Shown here: positions 31,955 through 42,887 of the stretch, piece after piece
Numbering within the stretch: the stretch's first letter is position 1
Layout of the letters: every line of letters begins with the position of its first letter
Assembly (NCBI RefSeq): GCF_020379485.1
Contig: NW_026014642.1
Span: 164,001 to 228,000, forward strand
DNA length: 64,000 nt
Source of the DNA: Brassica napus
Taxonomy: Eukaryota > Streptophyta > Magnoliopsida > Brassicales > Brassicaceae
Direction of reading: 5' to 3'
Made by a program: the position numbers and the translations under genes
The notes under the pieces: model-generated
What the model was told of the DNA's origin: nothing
The model's input: only the letters and a program-made list of their open reading frames with translations
Database searches by the model: none

Positions 31955-33011
31955 TGTTGTAGGCACGGGTCGGATGGTCAAACGGACGGATGGCTGTTCC
32001 GCGGTTCAGCCTTGCCTCGGATGGATGGTACCGGCCGGGTCGTCTCTTGCTTGCGATTGTACCTGAAACAAATAAGTGATCTTTAATGAGTTTTTCAATA
32101 GAAACAAGAACAGAAACCGAGAGGCTAATGGATGAATGGTAAATAAGCAAGATATGATTCTTTTTGGGTTTTATAGATTGGATGAATGAAATCTAAAACA
32201 AAAGATAGAGAAAAGAGTAGATTGGCGGATGGGATATGTTGCTGGACGTATGTCTCTCTCAACAAGATGCCAAGGACAGATAGGAAGATAGATATGGATC
32301 CGGCTCTTGCTGGACGTATGTCTCTCTCAAGATTCGGACAAGGAATGGAATGGATCGATGGACTCCACAAAGAACAATGGATCGGCTCTTTGATATGTCA
32401 CACGGCTGCTCTCAATGGTTTCGCACAACTGAAAGACTTAGGGTTTCTTTGCTAAAGCAAAAACGATTTCATAAAAGACTTAGCCGAAAAGTTGGCAACT
32501 ACAAGGGTTTAAATAGGTGTTCCTTACTGGACCTTAAAAGATAAAAAGGCCTAGACAAATGGCCAAAGTCTTAACCGAAATAAAATAAAGAAAACAATAG
32601 ACCGGTCGCGGTTTGAGATGTCCGGATCAGAACTCATAGTGGGACAAAACCCGATAAGGAAAAAGAGTACAACACATACTACTCCTTCTGATGGTCGGCT
32701 ATATCTATGAACCGGAAGCAAGTTGGTTGGATGGATTGAGCATGAAGGTGGAAATGGTCAGGCCGGCTTCATTCTGGCCGAAGGAGGAGAACTGGCTCGA
32801 ATGGAAAGGGTCTGGAACCTCTAGTGGTTCGCCGGTGTCTTCCAGCTTTAAGTCTGACAACTCCTGGATCAATAGTTGCTTGAACCCGGTTTATTCCTGT
32901 GCAAGAAACTCCTGGACAGCTTTGGCAAATCCAGCTCTTATAACTCTTGAACCGGACCTTGTGGTAGGACCTTTGCGGATAATGGGAACCTCAGTCGTGG
33001 GTACTACAACA
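31955..33011 (-). repeat. 5' LTR of the CRM-like element
   Basis: 1,057 bp, from TGTTGTAGTACC (at 33011) to GTGCCTACAACA (at 31955). It is nearly identical to the 3' LTR apart from a missing tetranucleotide expansion and a deletion at about 32640 that joins ATAGT to GGGACAAAACC across a short AGT repeat. Confidence 0.93.
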
Positions 33012-33616
33012 CCTTGAGACAAGCGTATCATGGCCCTGAATGAAGGTTAAGGGCATCAGTCAGCTGAGACTTAACCAGGATACGATGGAAACATGGGTAA
33101 AGGAGTTGAGTGAGTGTTTAGGCAGCTGGACGAGTGTTGGTTTGAGTTCAATCAGCTCGGTTCAGCTGGTATTCTGTTCACCATGATCTGTTCAGCTCAC
33201 AGGAGCTGGTGGACTAGCTCACTCAGCTGGGAACAGCTAGAGGTCAGCTCAATCCAGTGGGACGGTGCGTTCTGGTTCAGAGCATGTGGACGAGTCCGGA
33301 ACGGTTACAAGGCGAGCCGATGGTCTGGGTGCAGGACGGTTCGACCAAATTGGTCTTAAGATCGAGACAGGGAGTGGGCAAGCTTCAAGAGTGTGAGCTG
33401 AGGCTCAGTGATCGATTTGTCAAAGGAAGAAAAGGGGAGAAACCGCCAATGGGCGGTTATGGGACGGTTTTGGGACGGTTTTGGGAAGAAGGGATGTGAT
33501 TTTTGGTAACTGTTCGCCCAGGCGGTTGGGGACAGTTTAAGTCATCCTCTCTCTCTCATTTCTGCCATTCTGGTCGATTTTTACTCACTTTCACACAGAG
33601 AGAAACCCAGAGAAAC
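33012..33616 (+). repeat. 3' LTR of the Tekay-type element, continuation after the nested insertion
   Basis: Begins with the repeated CCTTG and matches 19198-19790 of the 5' LTR. It stops at GAGAAACCCAGAGAAA, after which satellite begins. About 1 kb of the LTR (from 19791 to 20815) is missing on this side. Confidence 0.9.
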
Positions 33617-33977
33617 CCATTCTGGACAGCAACGGACGTCCTGTGTGTGCTGACGGACACACATGGACACACACAGACATCCTGTGTGTGCTGACGGACA
33701 CACACGGACGTCCTGTGTGTGCTGACGGACAGCCACAGACGTCCTGTGTGTGCTGACGGACACCCACAGACGTCCTCTGTGTACTGAACAGACAGCCCAC
33801 GTGGGCCAAAATCACCCGAACAGTCCACGGGAAGGAGCAGCGTGCTGAGTCTAAAAACCAGCGTACTGATATGTGTACTGATGGACAGCCACGGACGTCA
33901 TGTGTGTGCTGACGGACACACACAGGCAAACACGGACAGCCATAGACGTCCTCTGTGTGCTGACGGACAGCCACAAA
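33617..33977 (+). repeat. Complex satellite, orientation A (block 5)
   Basis: About one and a half units, including the anchor CCAAAATCACCCGAACAG near 33806, squeezed between a broken LTR and the LTR end TGTAAGACCCGATCCC. Confidence 0.9.
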
Positions 33978-35745
33978 TGTAAGACCCGATCCCGACCGAC
34001 TAGGCCGCGGTCGATGCCTCACGTCGCTCGGTCTATACACTGACCAAACCTCTAAAAATTTTGCCCTTTATTTAAAAACATCGCCCTTAGGCGAGGGCTA
34101 ACTCAGATCTTAGCTCAAGACTACCTTAGTCATTCCCTAGCTTAGATCATTTCACATTATGCACAGCGGAATAACATCTATCATCCATTGGACTAAATCC
34201 AATCTAACACTTGTCTGGTCAGATCACCTCAGCTACTGATCAGTAACACAACTGCCAGCTAGCTCCAAGGTCGATCCTTTGCCACATTCCCGGAGCTTGT
34301 TAGCTCATTGTCCCAGCTGACTTAGCTGTCTTAGCTAGCTCACCCAACTAGTTGAGCTGAACCACTTCACTTGAGGTTTGCTGCTCCGTTCCAGCTGATC
34401 GAGCTGCATGCCAAACCAAGGCCATGGAGGGTTCTTCTGAACCGGCCAAGCCATGGTTCAGTGCTACTATGTCTAATAATCAATCTCAATCATAAGAACA
34501 AGGAATAATATGATTAATAATCATAAAACAGAGTAAGGTGTAACTGCAGGACCAGATCAGCCCATAGTGTACCAGACTATGCCCAATGGTCTGCAGTCCC
34601 CACCTGTTACCTCATCAGGGGCCTCCATGCTCTTCCTAGCACGCCTTCATCAAACCCTTTTCACATACTTCCAGTATTGATAAGATCTAACCATGGTTCG
34701 TGACCATCACTCCTTCCATGGAACTTCCATGAAACCAGTTTCTATACTGCATCCATCTTCAAGGCTGTTCATGCCTTTGAGAGTGGAGTCAAGCCTTCCC
34801 CCTTCTCTCCTAACCAATTGCGTGTGTTCCCAAGAAACAGAGGAAGCCTTAGACATGATCATCCATGATCAATCACCATCCAAAGGTCGTGCATCACTTC
34901 CCTCTTTGTTCCCCATGAAACTGCTTTCCACACCAATCTCCCTTTAAGGCTGCATTGGCCCTTGGGAATGGATTCCGGCCAACTCCCTCCTTTCCTCACC
35001 ATTTGCGTGTGTTCACAGGCTCCAGATAAGGCTTTGGGTGTTGTCAACAAAGATCAAAACCGTTCAGAGGGTCGTTCTCAACTTCCCCCTTGATCTGCCC
35101 CAAAACTGTCTCTTTATGGCCTTCACACCACCATGGGTCTTGGATTGGGAATCCGACCGCCTGGGCGAGCAGTTACCAAAATCCCATCCCTTCTTCCCAA
35201 AACCGTCCCATAACCGTCCCATAACCGCCCATTGGCGGTTTCTCCCCTTTTCTTCCTTTGGCAAATCGATCACTGAGCCTCAGCTCACACTCTGGGAGCT
35301 TGCCCGCTCCCTGTCCCAAGCCTAAGACCCATTTGGTCAAACCGTCCTGCAGCCGGACCATCGGCTCGCCCGGTAACCGTCCCGGACTCGCCCACACTGA
35401 TCCGAACCAGAACGCACCGTTCACCGGATTGAGCTGACCTCCAGCTGTTCCCGGCTGAGTGAGCTAGTCCACCAGCTCCTGTGAGCTGAACAGATCATGG
35501 TGAACTGAATACCAGCTGAACCGAGCTGATTGAACTCAAACCAACACTCGTCCAGCTGCCTAAACACTCACCCAGCTCCTTTACCCTTGTTTCCATCGTA
35601 ACCTGGTTAAGTCTCAGCTGACTGATGCCCTTAACCTTCATTCAGGACCATGACACGCTTGTCCTTGGGTCATGTGACCTGACTGGTGCGTTTCCTTGCA
35701 CCGCAGTCCATCCGGACGATCCTATCCAGGATCGGGGACATGACA
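33978..35745 (-). repeat. 3' LTR of the deleted Tekay-type element
   Basis: Runs from TGTCATGTCCCCGATCC (at 35745, minus) to GGGATCGGGTCTTACA (at 33978). Relative to the LTR at 37822 it lacks about 715 bp between GAGCTGC (34393) and CCAAACCAAGG, so the original LTR was about 2.5 kb. AGCT-rich motifs lie near 35450-35580. Confidence 0.88.
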
Positions 35746-36276
35746 AGTCTCCCCCACTTACGAAGGATTCGTCCTCGAATCCAGTGGTGTTAACCTCTTG
35801 TCTCATGACAAAGGTTCCATACGAACTCCTTTGTACCCGGAACATGGAGCATGCTCGATTGGTTCTTTCTAACCAATTCGTTGCATCTCCCACCTTGTTC
35901 CTTCTCACTGACCATGTCTTGGTCATCATATACACAACAAGTCTTCCCCACTTGATAGATTTTTAACCCAAAATCTTATCAAGTGGTCCATCAAGCACCC
36001 ATACAAAGACATGACTTGTGTCACTGACCCAACTCTCCAGGTTGCATTCCTAGTAGACACCAAGTCCATGTAAAACACTTTAGTTCCATGACTAGATCAA
36101 ATTCAGTACCTAGGAACATACTGAGTACTCAAGTCTTAGTAGATTCAACCAATCTCCAAGCCACTCGATGCACCAGCCAAGTCCTAGTGAACATGTTCCA
36201 ATCTTTAGGCTGCTCACTCTACCATGAGTCCTAACAGATTGTTCTGTTCCCTTAAGTCCTTCCTGGACAATAAGGT
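35746..36276 (-). other. Interior of the deleted element, polypurine side, no gene
   Basis: The polypurine tract AGTGGGGGAGACT (35746-35758, minus) and a short pol-end remnant (GGATTCGAGGACGAATCC near 35765) are visible. The remainder has no coding frame I recognise. Confidence 0.6.
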
Positions 36277-37085
36277 TTATGATTCCAGCAATTCATCAAT
36301 CCTGGGTAAAGGGTACTTGTTCTTCCCAGTCACCCTGTTCAAACCCCTATAATCAATGCACAACCTAAAGCTACCATCCTTTTTTCTTAACAAATAGGAC
36401 TGGTGCTCCCCAAGGTGATACACTAGGGTGTATGAACCCCTTCTCAAGCAACTCCTCAAGTTGCTTCTTCAGCTCTGCCATCTGAGCTGGTGCCATTCTA
36501 TATGGACTTTTAGATAATGGGGCCGTTCCAGGTTCCAATTCAATGATGAATGGGTCAGCCCTATCAGGGGGAATGCCCTGTAGTGCCCTAAACACATCCT
36601 GAAATTCCCGAACCAACGGTATACCCTCTGGGTCACAGGCCCCTACAACCTCATCAGTGTAAATGGTAGCCAAAAAGGCCTCACTACCATTTCCAAGCAT
36701 CCGTACTACTTGGACTGCTGAAACCACCAAACTACAAGAGGTTGGCTTGATTCCTTGGTACTTAATCGGGGTCCAAACTCGTTCCCAAGTTGCACCCTTC
36801 CCCGGTGACAATCTAGAGTTGCCCGATACTTTCCCAACCAGTCCATGCCCAAGATCACTTCATGATGCTTGAGGGGGACAACAATCAGATCTATAGGCAT
36901 CGGCCTATCCAAGATCACCACAGGGATGTCCTTAACCAGACCGAGTGAGTTCATAACTTGCCCTCTGGCCGCACTCACTCGTTCAGGACCATCCCATGTT
37001 CCATACTGGAACAAACCTTTTCCAACCATTCCTGGACTCACAACACTATGTGTAGCTCCAGTATCAAATAATGTGTTTCCACACC
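36277..37085 (-). pseudogene. Tekay-type protease and start of RT
   Basis: From right to left: DTGATHS protease motif near 37060, then [59 protein letters not shown], then the RT start (KSPYRMAP near 36500, [13 protein letters not shown] near 36360, [13 protein letters not shown]). The frame shifts near 36775 and near 36372 and ends before the YxDD site. It closely matches 22570-23370 of the larger copy, so it is a relic of the same family. Confidence 0.9.
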
Positions 37086-37806
37086 ACCGATCATTAAGTA
37101 CTTAGATGAGTAGGATCTTGGTTTGATCACACATTTGGAAAATGTCCCATACCATTCTCCAAAGCATCACACATCTGTGAACGTCCCATACCATTCACAA
37201 AAGTGTTGATAGTATACTTCAATCCTCATCATACTAAGATACTTAACATCGTGTTTCTAATTCCTCTTGGAATTGATCCATTACATTCACTCAATCTTAA
37301 GGAATCCTACCTTGACTTACACTGAGTCCAAGCTGATCCATCTGATCACAAGCCCACTCATGTACTAGCCATGTAGCGTCTCCCTTAGACTAACATGAAC
37401 ATTGCATATGCTCACTTGTTTTGAACGGCCACCAAGGGATAACATTTACCTCCAAGAGAGTGCTGCACGTTTCTTTCAACCTAAGCCACTCTCTGGTCCA
37501 TGTTACTTCCCTTGTCCAGGTCATCCATACAAAGATCTTGCATTGCGTCCATCATCCAATCCGTCTATTATTCCCAAATAACTAGATAAACTAACCTTTA
37601 TGTTTTCAGGGTCTTGCCGTGGAAGAGTGTATCTTGGCTAAGCCGGCTCATCTTGGAACTTCCCCGTTCACAAGCATGAATCCCAAACTTACCTCAACTC
37701 TCACTTGGCTCACCACAACTAAGGTTCCAAGTCATCTCAGTTTTCGGAAATAATTTCGGTTTGGAACTCAACATCTTTGAGCACTGTCCTTAACAGGATC
37801 AAGCAT
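37086..37806 (-). other. Interior of the deleted element, primer side, no gene
   Basis: No gene seen. Repeated phrases such as GTCCCATACCATTC occur at 37143 and 37187. A gag region is expected here, but no gag motifs remain. Confidence 0.5.
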
Positions 37807-37820
37807 GCTCTGATACCAAC
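37807..37820 (-). promoter_or_regulatory. tRNA-iMet primer-binding site of the deleted Tekay-type element
   Basis: The minus strand reads GTTGGTATCAGAGC one to two bases inside the LTR end CTTACA. Confidence 0.88.
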
Positions 37821-37821
37821 T

Positions 37822-39648
37822 TGTAAGACCCGATCCCGGCCGACTAGGCCGCGGTCGATGCCTCACGTCGCTCGGTCTATACACTGACCGAACCTCTAAA
37901 AATTTTGCCCTTTATTTAAAAACATCGCCCTTAGGCGAGGGCTAACTCAGATCTTAGCTCAAGACTACCTTAGTCATTCCCTAGCTTAGATCATTTCACC
38001 TTATGCACAGCGGAATAACATCTATCATCCATTGGACTAAATCCAATATAACACTTGTCTGGTCAGATCACCTCAGCTACTGGTCAGTAACACAACTGCC
38101 AGCTAGCTCCAAGGTCGATCCTTTGCCACATTCCCGGAGCTTGTTAGCTCATTGTCCCAGCTGACTTAGCTGTCTTAGCTAGCTCACCCAACTAGTTGAG
38201 CTGAACCACTTCACTTGAGGTTTGCTGCTCCGTTCCAGCTGATCGAGCTGCATAAACTCTTCCCTTGGGTACTTAGTCATTCAGCCAACCATCCCCACAG
38301 ACATAAGTAACCTTTGGGAAGTCTTCAATCAGCTAAGGACATGCATCTGGCCCTTACCGGTTCATGCACTGTCCCACATCCTTTTGCCTTATCAACTTAT
38401 GATATCAAGTCCAGCTCATGGACTAATCATACCAAGTCCTCTCATGGACTAACCAGATCAAGTCCTCACAAAGACTAACACTGCCCATCAGATCCTGAGT
38501 CAATCAACCAACCACCCCACATGACTCAGAACTGATGAGTCTTCATACTTCCTAATCAGTCATGGAACCATGTCCACTGAACCTGATTAGTGTTGCTCTT
38601 ACCACCGGTGCATCCTTTGATCAATCAGATCAGACACCTTGATCCATCATCCAAGGATCAGGTCGTCCATCCTTGCCAATGATCAGATCACACACGGCCT
38701 GCCTTACCAACACCAAGGTTGATAACCAGCAATTCCTTATGATCAATATCGTAAGTGACAATATGTTCCAGCACACAACATATGATCAGATATCCTAACA
38801 CAAGGATCTGACCCCAATATGCCCTCAGGTGCAATTTTGACCCCAAGCAAATCTGCTCCAAAAATCAATTAAAATTCATGACAATTCATGATAAATCATA
38901 ACTAAGAGAATTCCAAAGTCAGATCACCATAAATCCATCAGGAAGTAGGAGATCCGGACTTAGCTGCCAAACCAAGGCCATGGAGGGTTCTTCTGAACCG
39001 GCCAAGCCATGGTTCAGTGCTACTATGTCTAATAATCAATCTCAATCATAAGAACAAGGAATAATATGATTAATAATCATAAAACAGAGTAAGGTGTAAC
39101 TGCAGGACCAGATCAGCCCATAGTGTACCAGACTATGCCCAATGGTCTGCAGTCCCCACCTGTTACCTCATCAGGGGCGTCCATGCTCTTCCTAGCACGC
39201 CTTCATCAAACCCTTTTCACATACTTCCAGTATTGATAAGATCTAACCATGGTTCGTGACCATCACTCCTTCCATGGAACTTCCATGAAACCAGTTTCTA
39301 TACTGCATCCATCTTCAAGGCTGTTCATGCCTTTGAGAGTGGAGTCAAGCCTTCCCCCTTCTCTCCTAACCAATTGCGTGTGTTCCCAAGACACAGAGGA
39401 AGCCTTAGACATGATCATCCATGATCAATCACCATCCAAAGGTCGTGCATCACTTCCCTCTTTGTTCCCCATGAAACTGCTTTCCACACCAATCTCCCTT
39501 TAAGGCTGCATTGGCCCTTGGGAATGGATTCCGGCCAACTCCCTCCTTTCCTCACCATTTGCGTGTGTTCACAGGCTCCAGATAAGGCTTTGGGTGTTGT
39601 CAACAAAGATCAAAACCGTTCAGAGGGTCGTTCTCAACTTCCCCCTTG
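37822..39648 (-). repeat. 5' LTR of the deleted Tekay-type element, truncated
   Basis: Ends (on the minus strand) with GATCGGGTCTTACA at 37822. It includes the 715 bp that the partner LTR lacks. It stops at CAACTTCCCCCTTG, where the Tat-type LTR begins. About 650 bp of its start is missing. Confidence 0.88.
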
Positions 39649-40834
39649 CCCTAAGACGGCTAAACCTAATTGAGTTGCAACTCGAAATAACAAAAACGGA
39701 AAATTGCCTAAATTGCTCTAAGTGCTAAGTTTGCTCTGAAAAAAGTTCCCTTCTCTGCTCCTCGCCTAGGACTCCTTATATACTAGCTCCAAGGTCGGTT
39801 TACGCTTTTACTCTTCTGCCCTTAAGCCGTCATAGCATAAAAATGAAGATATTCCATTTTTCCCGATCTTCACAATTATCTTCAAAACTTCCGTATTTAT
39901 CCGCGGAAACTTGACATTTATCCTTCCTCGTGGGCCAAGCGTGAACCATGCTGTGGTTCACGGGCTTTTGGTTAGGAAAAATCGTAGGATGGGCCTCGAG
40001 TCGTGTTTTACGTCCCTTTGGGCCGTCTTCCGACTCGACACATTTACTACGAGTTTTCCGCGGTTTCTAATCCGCGAAGTTTGATCGATGAATTAGAATA
40101 GCGGGAACACATGGACTGAGCTTGCTACGGTCTTCGGGAGATAGCATTCGAAGGTTTGACGAGAATGCAAGGACTGGTGTCGTATCGATGTTCAGAAAGG
40201 TTCAATCGCTACACAGCGACCGAACTTTGGCTCGAGCCCTATCGCTACGTAGCGACCGAGCGGGACGATCGCTCGGTCGCTACGTAGCGACCGAGCTTTG
40301 GCTTGAGATCGATCGCTATGTAGCGATCGAGCGGGACGATCGCTCGGTCGCTACGTAGCGATCGAGCGGGACGATCGCTCGGTCGCTACGTAGCGACCGA
40401 GCTTGGCCGAGCTCGGTCGCTACGTAGCGACCGAGCGGGATGATCGCTCGGTCGCTACGTAGCAACTGAGATTTGGCTCGAGCTCGGTCGCTACGTAGCG
40501 ACCGAGCGGGACGATCGCTCAGTCGCTACTTAGCGACCGAGCTTTGGCTCGAGCTCGGTTGCTACGTAGTGACCGAGCGGGACGATCGCTCGGTCGCTAC
40601 GTAGCGACCGAGCTTGGCTCAGGTTTGGTTGCTGCATAACGATCGGACGGCGTGTATGCGCGGTGACCGAGCTTGGTTTGTTCGGTTTGAATCCCAAAGG
40701 ATACTTCTTCGTAAAAACTTCGCATTGGTTATTTTTACGAAAATTACATCTCTCCTTTTACTATCTCTTTCGGAAATACGATCTCCGAGGATTTTCGGGT
40801 GGTAATTCCGTCGTAACCGTTTTTGACGCCAACA
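39649..40834 (-). repeat. 3' LTR of the Tat-type element, missing its terminal part
   Basis: Matches 46955-48035 but lacks the about 250 bp corresponding to 46704-46953. It ends at GCCAACA (40834). The TATA box (TATATAAGG on the minus strand) is at about 39773-39785. Confidence 0.88.
40206..40622. repeat. Palindromic minisatellite in the Tat-type 3' LTR
   Basis: About eleven units of about 37 bp. Each holds a palindrome centred on TACGTA with half-site GCTCGGTCGCTAC, making up to 26 bp of perfect inverted repeat. Units are separated by GGGACGATC or TTTGGCTCGA spacers. It lies in U3, about 430 bp or more upstream of the TATA box. Confidence 0.93.
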
Positions 40835-40853
40835 GTTAGGCCCCCAGCCCGTT
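40835..40853 (-). promoter_or_regulatory. Polypurine tract of the Tat-type element
   Basis: The minus strand reads CGGGCTGGGGGCCTAAC just before the LTR start TGTTGGCGTC. It is a G-rich tract in the correct place. Confidence 0.7.
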
Positions 40854-41093
40854 AGGATCATGCATCGTAGGATCCTAGCGTGCGGTTAGGCATGTTTGGC
40901 AAGTTAGGCGTGATGGATGAAATTAATATCCGAAAGTCCGAGCTTAAATAGTAAATCCTCATGCCTATAAGAAGGGAGGTAACTTGTTCCATAATTTTTT
41001 CACTTTCTTGTCTTTCTCTAAGATCTTTCTTAAGAGAAACTTTCTATCTTGCTCTCCACCCTTTTCCTATATTCTCTCAGGAGAAGTGTAAAG

Positions 41094-42887
41094 ATGTCGA
41101 GCAAGAAAAAGATTGCGAAAAAAGGGTCTTCGTCCGCGAGTCCTTATGAAGAGCTCATCGTTCCGAAGATGGAGTTCGTGCCTCACTTGGTGCATCCTGC
41201 CGAGAATGAGGCATGGTGGGTTGCTCATTATGGCTCGTTGACCCCTCCCAAGGAGAAGCCGTTCCCGGTCCTGGTCCATCGTGGAGTCGAGGAAGGGGAT
41301 GCAAGCAGGAGTACCGACGAGTTTCTCGCGATCATGCGATCTTTCTACCATATCCCGGATGCTGTGGAATTCCGGGTTCCCCGCCGTGGGTAATGTGCTT
41401 ACAGCCCCCCAGAGGGTTACTTTACTTGCTACGAGGCGTTCGTAGTGCGTTGTCGCCTATGGTTCCCAATACCCGAAATTCTCGTCCGAGTGTTGGATCG
41501 TTTCGAAGTTGCGATAAGTCAGTTGACTCCCCTTGCCATTCAGCATCTTATCGGGATCCTGATTCTAAGCTACGAGCATGGCCTTTCCCTTTCCGTCGAT
41601 CATTATGAAGCGCTTTTGAGACTTAACTTGTCACAGATATGGATAAGCATAGGCTGGCCCCTCGGAAATTTATGTCAGTGGTTAAGAAGTTCATTTCGAA
41701 CTTCAACTCGTGGAAGAAGTTCTTTTTCTTTGTTCGTGTAGACACTGCGTCCGTCGAAGAGAGTTGCATTCCACTGTTCCGGAGGTTGCCGAATGATCGT
41801 CCCTTCATCAACCCTCTTGCTCCGTTCCCCGAGGACATCATTGCGGTGAGAGATGTTCTCAGGAACGGTCCTTTCTTCTGGACTTCTTTTACGCCGACGA
41901 GGGTTCGGAAGGCATTGAGATTCGTGCGACCCGGTCCTGCTTTGGCTGCGAACACGGGAAGCGACTCCGAACCTGACGACCAGAATCCCGTCGAAGCTCC
42001 AACAGCTATACCGTAGTCGAGCTCTTGGAAGGGAAAAGATGTCGATCTTGGCGACATAAGAGTTTTCGATGGATGACTCTATGCTTCCAGGATGGGATCC
42101 GAACCTTGCTTACGGCGATGGGAGTGGTTCGAGCGAGGCCCCTATTCCAGATTTCGACGATTTCTTCGCTGGTCTGCCACCGGGTTTCGATGCTCCTCCT
42201 CCTACGAAAGAATCGGCGAGGCCGAGAGTCGTTGCGGAAGGATCTCGCATCATCAATGGGGTTAGTTTTTTGAGAATTTTTTGGTGATTGTCCTATGTAT
42301 ATATTTATAACATGTCAATCGATTTTGCAGGGCCTGAGCTTGCTGGGCTCGGCCATTGAGGCGGGCCATAGAGAAGCCATGGTCTACCGCTTCAAAGCGG
42401 AGAAAGCGGAGCGGGATCTCGCTCGTGTGCAAGGCGAGATGTTGGAGCGAGAAGCGCAACTTACTCGTGATCATGCACGGGCAATCCGCAAAGCGGAAAG
42501 GAAAGGCAAAAGGGAAATCGTCGAGGTGATGAAGACTCGTGCATCTCAATTCCAGGTTGAGTATGGGAACCTCAAGAATGCCTTTACCTCGGTGGGTGAC
42601 TTTCGCGAGTGCCGCGGTTCGGTCGGAAGTCTTGGAGGACGCGAGCCGATGACTATGTGTTTGAAGAGGAAATGAGCTTGATGAAGAGTGGGATGAACGA
42701 ACGTGCCCATGCCGAGGCGCTTATCCCTCCGATCGACGAGCGGATTCAAGGGTTCTGGGATTCCATCCCGGTTTCCCCTGATACCGAGGAGGTTCCGACC
42801 GGGTTTCCCGATGGTGGCGAGGAAGTGGATCGTCCCGCGAATGCGTTCGGTGCTTCGTTGTCCGGGGACTTTGACTTTGGATTATGA
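41094..42887 (+). pseudogene. Antisense additional ORF with a Transposase_28-like domain, spliced, decayed
   Basis: Opposite in orientation to gag. Starts [10 protein letters not shown] at 41094. After a stop at 41391 the same frame continues with [20 protein letters not shown] and [20 protein letters not shown]. This matches the family called 'putative gypsy type transposon' (Pfam Transposase_28), despite its name a protein of unknown function carried by Tat-type elements. The frame shifts near 41630, and the second domain ends near 42014. A 70-bp intron fits 42261-42330 (GTTAGT to TTTTGCAG) and joins IING to [12 protein letters not shown] in frame. A coiled-coil-like segment rich in Arg, Glu and Ala follows ([20 protein letters not shown]). 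The C-terminus DFDFGL ends at 42887. Function is unknown. It may have been captured from a host gene. Confidence 0.8.

Larger units (their letters stand above)
26053..33011 (-). mobile_element. Complete CRM-like Ty3/gypsy chromovirus nested in the 3' LTR
   Basis: The 6,959-bp element is flanked by CCTTG at 26048-26052 and 33012-33016. The ends are TGTTGTAG and CTACAACA. LTRs lie at 26053-27200 and 31955-33011. The primer site and polypurine tract place transcription right to left. It encodes gag, protease, RT, RNase H and integrase, and its pol frame crosses the polypurine tract into the 3' LTR, a feature described for the CRM clade of centromeric retrotransposons. RT and integrase wording also fits that clade. 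Lesions: stops at 31503, 28991 and 27455 and a frameshift near 30685. Confidence 0.93.
19124..33616 (+). mobile_element. Tekay/Del-type Ty3/gypsy chromovirus, decayed, with nested CRM-like insertion
   Basis: The order is 5' LTR (19124-20815), primer site, gag, protease, RT, RNase H, integrase, chromodomain-like tail, polypurine tract, then the 3' LTR start at 25972. The 3' LTR is split at 26052/33012 by another complete element and is truncated at about 33616, where satellite takes over. Without the nested insertion the element would be about 7.5 kb. Several stops and frameshifts make it non-autonomous. Confidence 0.9.
33978..39648 (-). mobile_element. Internally deleted Tekay/Del-type element
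   Basis: The minus orientation is shown by a 3' LTR at 33978-35745 followed by a polypurine tract, and a primer site next to the 5' LTR at 37822. The interior is only 2.1 kb and holds protease and the start of RT. The rest of RT, RNase H, integrase and gag is gone. The 5' LTR is truncated at 39648 by the Tat-type element. The copy would depend on helpers. Confidence 0.88.

Noticed and set aside
40122..40358. Frames such as LGRYVATE repeats
   Set aside because: Translation of the palindromic minisatellite in the Tat-type LTR. Because the units are palindromic, both strands give similar peptides.
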